From: Acetobacter garciniae
GTDB lineage: Bacteria > Pseudomonadota > Alphaproteobacteria > Acetobacterales > Acetobacteraceae
Direction of reading: 5' to 3'
NCBI RefSeq assembly: GCF_017377735.1
Contig: NZ_JAFVMH010000014.1
Coordinates: 1 to 49,948 of the forward strand
Length of the DNA stretch: 49,948 nucleotides
Position 1 is the stretch's first letter. Each line of letters begins with the position of its first letter. Position numbers and translations under genes: made by a program. The notes beneath the pieces were generated by a model. That model did not search any database and was not told the origin of the DNA. It was given only the letters and a program-made list of their open reading frames with translations. Shown here piece by piece: positions 9,684-17,776 of this stretch.

Positions 9684-9895
9684 GGTGCCTCGCCGTATCA
9701 GGGTTGGGGGCCTGAACCGCAGCACTACTCCGCGCGGAGCAACTCATGCCCGGTTACTGGGCGTAAACGCCCAATTCCTGCATAAGTCTAAAAATCGCAA
9801 AAACGTGATCGCCCGGCGCGGGCAGCGCCTGAAGCCGGCACCGTCACCTGTTCCGACAGCAATCGGGTTTCCAAAGGGCAACCGCCCCGCCCGAT

Positions 9896-10783
9896 TTACG
9901 GCCGACGCAGGTAATAGCTCGCACGCCCATCCACGCTGAGCGGAATATCGCCCTGCACGGTAATGCGCCGAAGCTGGCGGGGGTGGTGGTCGAAATCTGC
10001 CGGGGCGTAATGCTGGGTGGCGCGGTTGTCCCAGATCGCGACATCGCCTTCTTCCCAGCGCCAGGTCAGGGTATTTTCCACCTCGGTAATATAATTCTGG
10101 AAAATTTCGACCAGCGCGTTGGATTCCCGCGTAGAAAAACCATCCAGCCCCACGACGAAATGCCCCAGCAGCAGGTTCCGCTCCCCCGTTTGCGGATGCA
10201 CCCGCACCACGGGGTGCTTGGTCTCGTAAATGCGGGAAATGAATTCGGCCCTGAAATCCGCGATTTCGGATTGTTTTGCGTCAAACTTGTAATAATTCGT
10301 ATCGTAGTCGTTGGAATGAATGGCCCAGGCCGTATCGGCCAGGTTTTTCAGCGGTTGCGGCAGCGCGTCATAGGCGGTGGCCGTGTTGGCCCAAATGGTG
10401 CCCCCGCCATAGGGCGGAATATGCAACGCCCGCAGGATCGAAGCCTTGGGGTAATCCGGCACGAAAGTCACATCCGTATGCCATGAATCGGTCGAACGGC
10501 CGTAGCGGGATTTAAGCTCGAACGTGTAATTCGTGCCCTCCGGCGCGGCGATCGTGGGGTGCAGGATGGGCTTGCCGAACACGCGGGCAAAGCGTTCGTG
10601 CTGTTCGTCGTCCAGGAACTGTCTTTTAAGGAAAATGACCTTGTTTTTCACAAGCTCGGTATTCAGGAAAGTCTTTTCCTCTTCGCTCAGCTCCTGCCGG
10701 GCGTCGATGCCGTGAATGACGGCACCCAGCCGGGAGCCGACTTTTTCCACACCAAGGCGGGTCAGTTGTTGGGTTTCGGACAT
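9896..10783 (-). CDS. TauD/TfdA family 2-oxoglutarate-dependent dioxygenase
   Basis: Cytoplasmic Fe(II)/2-oxoglutarate dioxygenase, 295 residues. Family members hydroxylate sulfonates such as taurine, or alkyl sulfates, next to sulfur so that sulfite or sulfate is released. The iron triad is visible: His102 and Asp104 in SWHTDVTF and the distal His near 258 in RATQHYAP, followed by the 2-oxoglutarate-binding Arg near 273. The ATG at 10783 has AGGAGA eight bases upstream, so the much longer open frame reaching to 11230, which overlaps the next gene, is not used. It is the last gene of a four-gene minus-strand operon, 41 bases after the MFS gene. The two flavin monooxygenases in the operon suggest an organosulfur substrate. 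The exact substrate is not readable. Confidence 0.88.
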   Translation of the reverse strand: MSETQQLTRLGVEKVGSRLGAVIHGIDARQELSEEEKTFLNTELVKNKVIFLKRQFLDDEQHERFARVFGKPILHPTIAAPEGTNYTFELKSRYGRSTDSWHTDVTFVPDYPKASILRALHIPPYGGGTIWANTATAYDALPQPLKNLADTAWAIHSNDYDTNYYKFDAKQSEIADFRAEFISRIYETKHPVVRVHPQTGERNLLLGHFVVGLDGFSTRESNALVEIFQNYITEVENTLTWRWEEGDVAIWDNRATQHYAPADFDHHPRQLRRITVQGDIPLSVDGRASYYLRRP

Positions 10784-10824
10784 GCTCGGCTCTCCTTCAT
10801 GCGCGCGATGGGGCGCGCGAAACT

Positions 10825-12105
10825 TTACGACTGGACAAGTGAGAAATGGGGGGCGGGGTCCTGCCTTGTAAAAACAGCGCTTTCCTGTTCGGGAATTTTG
10901 ATCAGGGAGACCAGAATGCCGCTGAAGAAGAACAGGAAGGCGTAAATATACAGAACGCCACCGACACCGAATAAAGGCTCGAACGCGTAGACCACCAGCG
11001 GGCCAAGCCACACGCTGCACCCCGCCCCGAAGTTGAGGAACGACATGGCAAGGCCCTTGCGCTCTGGCAGCAGGGACGGGGCAAGGGCGGACAGCGGCAC
11101 GTATCCGGCCAGCGTCAGGCCGAACAGGATAGCTGTTGCGTAAACGCTCCACGGATGGCTGTGGCCGTACAAAGCGGGCACCCAGTACAGCATGACGCAG
11201 ATCACGCTGCTGCCCACGCCCCCGGCCCACAGGATGGTGCCGCGCCAGGACAGGCGGTCGCTGATGGCACCGAACACGACATTGAAAACGATATTGCTGG
11301 CAAATATGGTTTCGAGAAAGCAGATCCAGAAATCATTGGACAGGCCCAGCGTGTGAACGAAGTAAAAGGGCATGAACACCAGAATGCCGTGTGTGGCCGC
11401 GGAATTGATGGCCCGGACGATGCAGACAAGCACCAAAGACGGATTGGCCCGGCTGACGCGCAGGAACGTGGCAGGCCCCAGCCGTTCCGGCCTGTCCTTT
11501 TCCAGCACCACGGTCTGTTCGTCACGGAGCGAGACAAGGGCCAGGCTGCCCCCCGCCACGACAATGACGAGTGCCAGCCAGAACGTCCGGTAATCGCCAA
11601 ACGCGGGTTGTGCGAAGGAGGCGACAACCGTGCCCAGTGTGGGCAGCCCGCAGGTGAAGCAGAACCAGAATATTCCCGATGCCAGGCCACGTTGTTCGTA
11701 ACGCACTTCCTTGACGACAAGCGTTAGAATGCCATAGGCCAGCATGGGGTAGCCAAAGCCGCGGATACTGTAGGTCAGCAGAATTCCCCAGGCCGAATGG
11801 TACGGCACCGCCAGCGACAGGAACAGGACCTGCGGGATGGTCCACAGGACAATGCCGCCGATCACCACCTTGCGGCACCCCAGCCCGTCGCATAAAAGCC
11901 CCGCCGCCCAGGCCGAAATTGCCGCCGCCACGCCGTAAAGGGTAAAGACCAGGGCAACGGCATGTTCGCTCAGCCCGCATGTGACCAGGAACGGTGACAG
12001 GTACCCCACCTCCACCCCGTCACCGATCATGAACAGCAGCAATCCGACATACTGGAAGGCGAAATCACGCGGGGTCTTATGGGGAACAACCATGATGCCG
12101 GACAT
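10825..12105 (-). CDS. MFS transporter, RbtT/DalT/CsbX (polyol permease) type
   Basis: Inner-membrane major facilitator, 426 residues, twelve predicted helices. The opening FMIGDGVEVGYLSPFL and FTLYGVAAAISAWAAGLLCD closely resemble, from memory, the ribitol and arabinitol permeases RbtT and DalT. It lies 18 bases downstream of the FMN monooxygenase gene and 41 bases upstream of the TauD gene, so it is inside the putative organosulfur operon. It may take the place of the ABC importer (TauABC, SsuABC) that usually serves such oxygenases. A polyol-type permease here hints at a hydroxylated organosulfur substrate, but that is speculation; export of a desulfonated product is equally possible. Confidence 0.82.
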   Translation of the reverse strand: MSGIMVVPHKTPRDFAFQYVGLLLFMIGDGVEVGYLSPFLVTCGLSEHAVALVFTLYGVAAAISAWAAGLLCDGLGCRKVVIGGIVLWTIPQVLFLSLAVPYHSAWGILLTYSIRGFGYPMLAYGILTLVVKEVRYEQRGLASGIFWFCFTCGLPTLGTVVASFAQPAFGDYRTFWLALVIVVAGGSLALVSLRDEQTVVLEKDRPERLGPATFLRVSRANPSLVLVCIVRAINSAATHGILVFMPFYFVHTLGLSNDFWICFLETIFASNIVFNVVFGAISDRLSWRGTILWAGGVGSSVICVMLYWVPALYGHSHPWSVYATAILFGLTLAGYVPLSALAPSLLPERKGLAMSFLNFGAGCSVWLGPLVVYAFEPLFGVGGVLYIYAFLFFFSGILVSLIKIPEQESAVFTRQDPAPHFSLVQS

Positions 12106-12123
12106 GGGTGGCGGCTCCTTGCG

Positions 12124-13533
12124 TTACGCGGGAACGGGCTGGGCGAACGCATACCGCGCCGCCGGATGATCCGCCGGGGGGCGGGCGCTGCCATTGGCGG
12201 GGAACAGTTTTTCCCGCAGGGTCGCCCCTTCCACCTGCTGGCGAATGCGGCCGCGCTTTTTCAGTTCGGGAATGACCAGACGGCCGAAATCCTCAAAACT
12301 TTCGGGATTGACGAGCTGGATCAGGTTGATGCCGTCTGTTTCCGTCTCGTCAAGCCAGCGTTCCAGCGCGTCGGCCACGGTCTGCGCGGACCCGATGAAG
12401 GTGCGCGCCCGGCCGAAATTGCGTTCCGGATTGGCGGCCTGTTCCAGTGTCCATTGCCGCCCGCTGACAGCGGGGTCGAACTGGCGCAGGACGGACTGGC
12501 TGGCTTCCGTCGGCTGGTAGCGCACGACATCATCACGTTCGGTGCTGGCAAAATCCACCCCCGTCATGGACGAATAATGGATGATGGAGCCCACCGGGTC
12601 GTAATACCCGTAATAGTCCTCGAACTTTTTTGCAGCGTCTTCATCCGTTTCGGCCACGACGACCGCAACGGCGGTAATGAACTTGATATTGTCGGGGTTA
12701 CGCCCGAAGCGCGCGGCCTGGGCGCGAATGCCGCGCACGTTCTCGCGCACGCCGCTGGCCCCGGCCCCCACCACGAACACGACCTCGGCATGGCGGGCGG
12801 CGAATTCCGACCCGCGCGCGGATGTGCCCGCCTGCAACACCACCGGCACGCGCTGGGGGCTGGGCTGGACCACATGCCCGTCCGGCACGGTGAAATACCG
12901 CCCTTCATGCCTGATGGAATGGACTTTTTCTGGTTGCGTATACACGCTGCCTGCCAGATCGGTGTTCCGCACCACGGCGTCGTCCTCCCACGAGGCCTGC
13001 CACAGCTTGTAGGTGACCTGCAGGAACTCGTCCGCCACGTCGTAGCGCTTGTCATGGGGCACCTGGCGACCCAGGCCCAGATTGCGGGCGGCACTGTCCT
13101 GCTGCGATGTCACGACATTCCAGCCGATCCGCCCTTTTGTCAGGTGGTCGAGCGTACTGAACTTGCGCGCCGCCAGGTACGGATGTTCATAGGTGGTGGA
13201 AAGGGTAATGCCAAAACCCAGGTGCCTTGTCGCCGCCGCCATGGCCGAAACCAGCAGCAGCGGGTCGATCAGCGGGGACTGGATGCCGTGCCGCAGCGAA
13301 GCCTCCGGGCTGCCGCCATACACATCGATCAGCCCCAGCGCGTCGGCTATGAACAGGCAGTCAAACCCCGCACGGTCCAGCGACTGCGCCAGTTCCACCC
13401 AGTATTCCACACTGGTGTAGCGGTGCGTACGGTCCCGTGGGTGGCGCCACAGCCCGTAGTTCAGGTGCGATACCGTCGCCATGGTAAACGCATTCAGGAT
13501 AATGGGGGCGGTGTTGCGGGCGGTATAGGACAT
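12124..13533 (-). CDS. NtaA/SnaA/DszA family FMN-dependent monooxygenase
   Basis: Flavin monooxygenase of the bacterial-luciferase-like superfamily, 469 residues. The long NtaA/SnaA/DszA/SoxA branch acts on nitrilotriacetate, pristinamycin, dibenzothiophene sulfone and similar compounds using FMNH2 from a separate reductase. Seen: GLWRHPRDRTHRYTSVEYWVELAQ near 30, ATRHLGFGITLSTTYEHPYLAARKFSTLDHLTKGR near 95-130, GRIGWNVVTSQQDSAARNLG, and a C-terminal FIGSAQTVADALERWLDETETDG. ATG at 13533 follows AGAGAGCAGGTC. It sits 38 bases after the SfnB/DszC-like gene and 18 bases before the permease. No FMN reductase gene is present in the locus, so FMNH2 must come from elsewhere. Confidence 0.88.
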   Translation of the reverse strand: MSYTARNTAPIILNAFTMATVSHLNYGLWRHPRDRTHRYTSVEYWVELAQSLDRAGFDCLFIADALGLIDVYGGSPEASLRHGIQSPLIDPLLLVSAMAAATRHLGFGITLSTTYEHPYLAARKFSTLDHLTKGRIGWNVVTSQQDSAARNLGLGRQVPHDKRYDVADEFLQVTYKLWQASWEDDAVVRNTDLAGSVYTQPEKVHSIRHEGRYFTVPDGHVVQPSPQRVPVVLQAGTSARGSEFAARHAEVVFVVGAGASGVRENVRGIRAQAARFGRNPDNIKFITAVAVVVAETDEDAAKKFEDYYGYYDPVGSIIHYSSMTGVDFASTERDDVVRYQPTEASQSVLRQFDPAVSGRQWTLEQAANPERNFGRARTFIGSAQTVADALERWLDETETDGINLIQLVNPESFEDFGRLVIPELKKRGRIRQQVEGATLREKLFPANGSARPPADHPAARYAFAQPVPA

Positions 13534-13571
13534 GACCTGCTCTCTGACTATCTTGAAACGACGCGGTGTTT

Positions 13572-14807
13572 TCAGACTGTGCCGACACGCCACTGGCCGG
13601 GTGGCAGCGCGCCGTTGACGATATAATCGCCCACCACGCGGGTGCGGTACACGCGCGGATTATGGCAGCCGATGGTGCGGATATTGCGCCAGTACCGGTC
13701 CAGCCCCGCTGTCCGCACGGTTGCCGTCCCGCCCAGGCTGTCGAACAGAAGGGATGTGGCGTTGAGCGTGAGCGGGAAAATGATTTCCTGCGCCTGCCAT
13801 ATTTCCAGCTCGGCCTTGAGCGTATGCGGACCACGTTCGCTTTCGCGGCTTTCCACCGCCGTTTGCAGCGCATCGGCCGCATGGCGGACGATGGAGCGCG
13901 CGGCATGGGCGGCGGATGCCACATGGCCGACGATTTCAAGAATCTGCGGATCATGGGCGGGCAGGTCGTGATTGGCGTGGCTGAAGCCGCGCTTGCGGGT
14001 CTTGACCGCATGGGCCACGTCAAGCGCCGCCGCCTGCGTGATACCGGCCACCGTGGCCAGATGGTAAAGCTGGAAGAAGGCCTGCGAATACGGGAATTCC
14101 GTATTGCCGTAACGCAGCAGGTCGTCCTGCACCGCAACATCCTTGAAATGCGCCGTGCCCGAGGCCGTCAGCCGCTGGCCGACACCATCCCAGTCGTCAA
14201 CAATCTCCAGCCCCGGATCGGTGCGGGCTGCCAGGCATTTGACGGTCTGCCCGTCTTCGGTCGAACCGGTAACGGTCAGCCAGTCGGCATAGAGCGAACC
14301 GGTGGTGAAATACTTGGTGCCGTTAATGACCCAGCGCCCGTCCTTGTAAGACAGGGTGGTGGCGAAGCGTTCGCGCTCGGCCCCTTTTTCGGCCGCTGCC
14401 GCCCCGGCCGTGTCCCCCTTGCCCAGGCGTTCGAACCAGCGTTCCGTATAGGGCGAGGGTTTTTCGTATAAAAGATGTTCGGTAAAGCCGAAATGCGCCC
14501 GCAGGGCCTGGGCGACGTTGGAATCTGCCGTAGCCAGGTCGATCACGGCGGAAAACAGTTCGGACACGGAGCGGCCAAGCCCGCCAAAGCGCGTTGGCAC
14601 ACGGAACGCCGTAAAGCCGTTTTCCTTTAACGCACGCAACGCCTCGAACGGCAGAACGCGCTCCACCTCGGCCTTGAGCGAGTCCTTGCGGATACGGTCC
14701 AGCAAGGGGGCGTAGCCGTTGATGGCTGTTTCATAACCCCTGTGCGGTGCATCCCCCCAAAGGACAGCGCTGCGTTCCTGTTCAATCGACCGATTTTGTT
14801 TCAACAC
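13572..14807 (-). CDS. SfnB/DszC-like acyl-CoA dehydrogenase-fold flavoprotein
   Basis: Flavoprotein of the acyl-CoA dehydrogenase fold, 411 residues, resembling the sulfur-acquisition oxidoreductases SfnB and DszC, which are flavin-dependent monooxygenases and not fatty-acid enzymes. The region LRALKENGFTAFRVPTRFGG followed by ATADSNVAQALRAHFGFTEHLL matches this branch, and YKDGRWVINGTKYFTTGS is the middle-domain signature. I place the start at the GTG at 14807: CAGGAG stands seven bases before it, while the open frame to 14948 adds residues unlike the family. It is the first gene of the operon with the NtaA-type enzyme, the permease and the TauD protein, divergent from a TonB receptor. The operon order suggests sequential oxidation of an organosulfur compound. 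Confidence 0.82.
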   Translation of the reverse strand: MLKQNRSIEQERSAVLWGDAPHRGYETAINGYAPLLDRIRKDSLKAEVERVLPFEALRALKENGFTAFRVPTRFGGLGRSVSELFSAVIDLATADSNVAQALRAHFGFTEHLLYEKPSPYTERWFERLGKGDTAGAAAAEKGAERERFATTLSYKDGRWVINGTKYFTTGSLYADWLTVTGSTEDGQTVKCLAARTDPGLEIVDDWDGVGQRLTASGTAHFKDVAVQDDLLRYGNTEFPYSQAFFQLYHLATVAGITQAAALDVAHAVKTRKRGFSHANHDLPAHDPQILEIVGHVASAAHAARSIVRHAADALQTAVESRESERGPHTLKAELEIWQAQEIIFPLTLNATSLLFDSLGGTATVRTAGLDRYWRNIRTIGCHNPRVYRTRVVGDYIVNGALPPGQWRVGTV

Positions 14808-15113
14808 GACAAGTCTCCTGGCTGCGCGCGGTTTTTCCGCCCGTCCTGCCCGGTCTGCAAACCCCCTCCCGCACCGCGCATGTTTCGGCGGCAGCCTTGG
14901 GAGCGGTCCCACGAACAGGAACAACGCTTTCGATTCGTATTTCGGCATATTTATCCAACACTGACAAGTGGTATAATTTCGTGCCGCGCGATAAATATCA
15001 CGTTGACTCGTTCTTTAAGGGATGATTAGCATCACTCGAATTTGTCGTGGTTTTGTGAATTTCCGAACATAAACACGACACTTAAGAGTTATTTTATCGC
15101 GCAGGAGCCCGAA
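14808..15113. promoter_or_regulatory. Divergent promoter region of the organosulfur locus
   Basis: About 300 bases between the two divergent GTG starts. The half near 14950-15060 is clearly A/T-rich compared with its surroundings. A plus-strand TTGACT at 15003-15008 followed after 18 bases by TAGCAT is a possible sigma-70 promoter for the TonB receptor. No palindrome strong enough to call as an operator, and no regulator gene, was found in the locus. Confidence 0.35.
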
Positions 15114-17666
15114 GTGAGATCGAGAAAATCGTGGCAATACGCCACTACGACAGCCCTTGCCGTATCATCCGCCGTGCTCTGGGCGGATCATCGGGTGGCG
15201 CATGCGCAGGCTGTCGCGGAGCAACCCCAGCGCCCCGCCCACAAGGCGACCTTGCCCAAGGGCCGGGTTACCACGACCCGCACCCAGACGACACAGATCC
15301 GCACTGCCCAGAATACCGCCCTGCAAACAACGCCCACGCAGGGGACAATAGCCCCGCCGCAGGATCGGCCGGCCACGGTACGGAACGGTACAAACAGGGC
15401 AGTTGCAGCTACATCCGTCGAAAACGTGGGCGTACAGGGGCAGCGGCAGGCCAACTGGGTGGTGACCCCCGTCACCGCCGCCACCATCGCCAATTACGCG
15501 CCCGGCACCAACGCGCTCAAGGCCCTGACATCCCTGCCCGGGGTCATGTACAATTCGGCCGACCCGCAGGGGCTGAACCTGTGGGGGCAGTCCTTTCTCA
15601 TGCACGGGTTCGACCAGACCCAGATCGGCATGACGCTGGACGGCATGCCGCTGGGCAACCAGTTCTGGAGCAATTCCAACGGTCTCAGCCCCTCGGCGGC
15701 CATTTCATCGGAAAACATCGCCCGTATGGAGGTTTCGGCCTCCGCCGGGTCGGAAGGGGCGGCCAGCACCTCCAACCTGGGCGGGACGGTGCAGTTCGTC
15801 TCGCGCGATCCGTCGCACAAGGCGGGCGGGACCGTGCGGCAGACCTTTGGCAGCAATTCCCTGTTCCACACCTTCGTGCGCGCCGATAGCGGCGACCTGA
15901 ACAGGCAGGGCACGCGCTTTTACGTGTCGTATATGCGCAACGATACCGATAAATGGCGTGGCGGGCAGGACCAGTTCATGCAGCAGGTCAACGCCAAGCT
16001 GCTGCACCCCATTGGGGAGCAGAGCAAGCTGACCGCCTTCTTCAACTACGCCGACGAATCCATGCAGAACTACCAGGACTACAACATGGATATGTTCTAC
16101 CATGGGGGCTACCATATCGATAACCTGGCCGGAACGCGCAACGGGTACGAAACCGCCTACCGCCTGGCCCTGGCGTCCAAGGGGTTGCCGGGGGGTGCGG
16201 TACCCGCCGCCTACCAGAAGCTGGCAAGCCCGTACACCGCGTCCTTCTACGATGGGGCCGGCAACCAGCGGCAGTATTTTGGCGGGGTGAACGCCGACCT
16301 GGCGCTGACCAGCCGCCTGCGCTGGAGCACGACATTCTACGGCCATCGCTCGTGGGAAGTAGGGACCGTCACCAGCCCGCTGATCGCATCGCCCAACGGC
16401 GCGCCGTTCGTGGAACAGGCGACCATGCCCAGCACACGGCGCTTCGGGCTGCTGTCATCCCTGACCTACACGATCGCCAATAACGAGATCAACGGCGGCG
16501 TGTGGTACGAAAACACGAAATTCATTGCCGACAAAAGGGCTTATGAAGAACCCCTGCTGTCCGATGTCCTGTCGGGGGCCGCAAGCCCCGTGGACGGCAT
16601 GAACCTGAATTCCCCCTACCAGACCGAGTACAAGCAGGTTTTCAACACCAATACCTTCGTGGCCTATATCCAGGACACGTATCACCCGCTGCCTAGTGTG
16701 GCCCTGCATTTCGGCTTTCGCTCCGTGCTGAACAACACGCGCGTGGGTGCCCTGGCAAACTGGGAGACCTACACAAGAACAGATGCCATTGCCGGGGGGG
16801 ATGGCATCAATACGGTCAAGCCGTTCCTGCCGCATATCAGCGGGCAATGGAGCTTCCTGCCCGGGCACCAGATCTATTTCGACGTTGCCAACAACGTCAA
16901 GGTGCTGCCGGTGGCGGGGTATAACGGGGGGGCTTCGCCCTTCGCCACCACGCAGGCGGCCTATGAATCCTCCGCCGCCAGCCTGACATCGGAGACGGAC
17001 TGGAACTATGCCGTGGGCTACCGCTACACGTCACGCCTTATCAGCGGGAACGTGTATGCCTACCACACGGATTTTTCGAACCGTTTGCAGCAGATCTCCA
17101 CCGGCAGCCCCAACAACCCCTATACGGCCATTCGCAATGTGGGCGGGGTCACCATGAACGGGGTGGATGCGGGGTTTGTCCTGCGCCCGGTCAAGGGCCT
17201 GCAACTGGCCAGCAGCATCAGCTACGACCACGCAACCTATTCGGACAATGTGACATCCACCACCACCGCGGGCATTGTCACCTATGGCGTGAAGGGGCAG
17301 CAGGTTGTGGCTTATCCGCGCCTGATGTACAAGGGCCAGCTTTCCTACAGGTGGCGCGATGCCGAAGTGCATGCGGATACGCAGTTCATCGGCCAGCGCA
17401 ACCTGAGCTATACGGGGGATGAGAAAGTACCGTCCTACTGGCTGACCAATGTCGGTGCCCGGTACGACCTGACCCCGTTGCTGAACCGTGGGAAAGCACG
17501 CGGCATTATCCAGAATGCGTCGCTGGTGTTCAATGTCTACAACATTACCAACCAGCGCTATATCGCCACAATGGGCCAGAACGGTTTTCCCATGCAGGGG
17601 GATTACCAGTCGGTCGTGCTGGGCGCGCCGCGCCAGTATTTCGGCTCCATCCAGGCCGATTTTTAA
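15114..17666 (+). CDS. TonB-dependent outer membrane receptor of the organosulfur locus
   Basis: Outer-membrane beta-barrel transporter energised by TonB-ExbBD, 850 residues. GTG at 15114 is preceded by CAGGAG at six bases; an upstream frame to 15042 would add 24 residues and spoil the signal peptide. Residues about 1-33 are a Sec signal (basic MRSRKSW, hydrophobic core, cleavage after AHA). A Thr/Gln/Pro-rich linker to about 110 follows, then the plug (LKALTSLPGVMYNSADPQG, MHGFDQTQIGMTLDGMPLG, ASTSNLGGTVQF) and the barrel. The last residues, IQADF, give the terminal aromatic needed for barrel assembly. There is no STN signalling domain. Divergence from the oxygenase operon suggests uptake of its substrate. 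It is clearly related to the receptor at 45.5-48.1 kb. Confidence 0.9.
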   Translation: MRSRKSWQYATTTALAVSSAVLWADHRVAHAQAVAEQPQRPAHKATLPKGRVTTTRTQTTQIRTAQNTALQTTPTQGTIAPPQDRPATVRNGTNRAVAATSVENVGVQGQRQANWVVTPVTAATIANYAPGTNALKALTSLPGVMYNSADPQGLNLWGQSFLMHGFDQTQIGMTLDGMPLGNQFWSNSNGLSPSAAISSENIARMEVSASAGSEGAASTSNLGGTVQFVSRDPSHKAGGTVRQTFGSNSLFHTFVRADSGDLNRQGTRFYVSYMRNDTDKWRGGQDQFMQQVNAKLLHPIGEQSKLTAFFNYADESMQNYQDYNMDMFYHGGYHIDNLAGTRNGYETAYRLALASKGLPGGAVPAAYQKLASPYTASFYDGAGNQRQYFGGVNADLALTSRLRWSTTFYGHRSWEVGTVTSPLIASPNGAPFVEQATMPSTRRFGLLSSLTYTIANNEINGGVWYENTKFIADKRAYEEPLLSDVLSGAASPVDGMNLNSPYQTEYKQVFNTNTFVAYIQDTYHPLPSVALHFGFRSVLNNTRVGALANWETYTRTDAIAGGDGINTVKPFLPHISGQWSFLPGHQIYFDVANNVKVLPVAGYNGGASPFATTQAAYESSAASLTSETDWNYAVGYRYTSRLISGNVYAYHTDFSNRLQQISTGSPNNPYTAIRNVGGVTMNGVDAGFVLRPVKGLQLASSISYDHATYSDNVTSTTTAGIVTYGVKGQQVVAYPRLMYKGQLSYRWRDAEVHADTQFIGQRNLSYTGDEKVPSYWLTNVGARYDLTPLLNRGKARGIIQNASLVFNVYNITNQRYIATMGQNGFPMQGDYQSVVLGAPRQYFGSIQADF

Positions 17667-17696
17667 GAGGCGATTTAAAAGCTCTGCAAGGATATG

Positions 17697-17776
17697 AAAG
17701 TTTTTGGATGTCACCTTTTTACAAAAAGGTGACGTTGCGTGAAGCTTTTTTGAAAAAAGCTTCACCAAAAACTTTT
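17697..17776. repeat. Intergenic double-hairpin element, copy C
   Basis: Between the convergent TonB receptor and sulfotransferase genes. Outer arms AAAGTTTTTGG and CCAAAAACTTT. First hairpin GTCACC...GGTGAC, compared with GTCGCC...GGCGAC in copies B and E, a compensated base change. The second hairpin is GAAGC...GCTTC. Its right end overlaps the TAA stop codon of the sulfotransferase gene (17775-17777). Confidence 0.82.

Noticed and set aside
10784..11230. N-terminal extension of the TauD-like frame into the MFS gene
   Set aside because: The open frame reaches 11230, but the ATG at 10783 has a strong AGGAGA site and family-like N-terminus; the extension overlaps the permease gene.
12079..13626. 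515-codon plus-strand frame opposite the FMN monooxygenase gene
   Set aside because: Shadow frame: antisense over the whole monooxygenase gene, no ribosome site and no family match.
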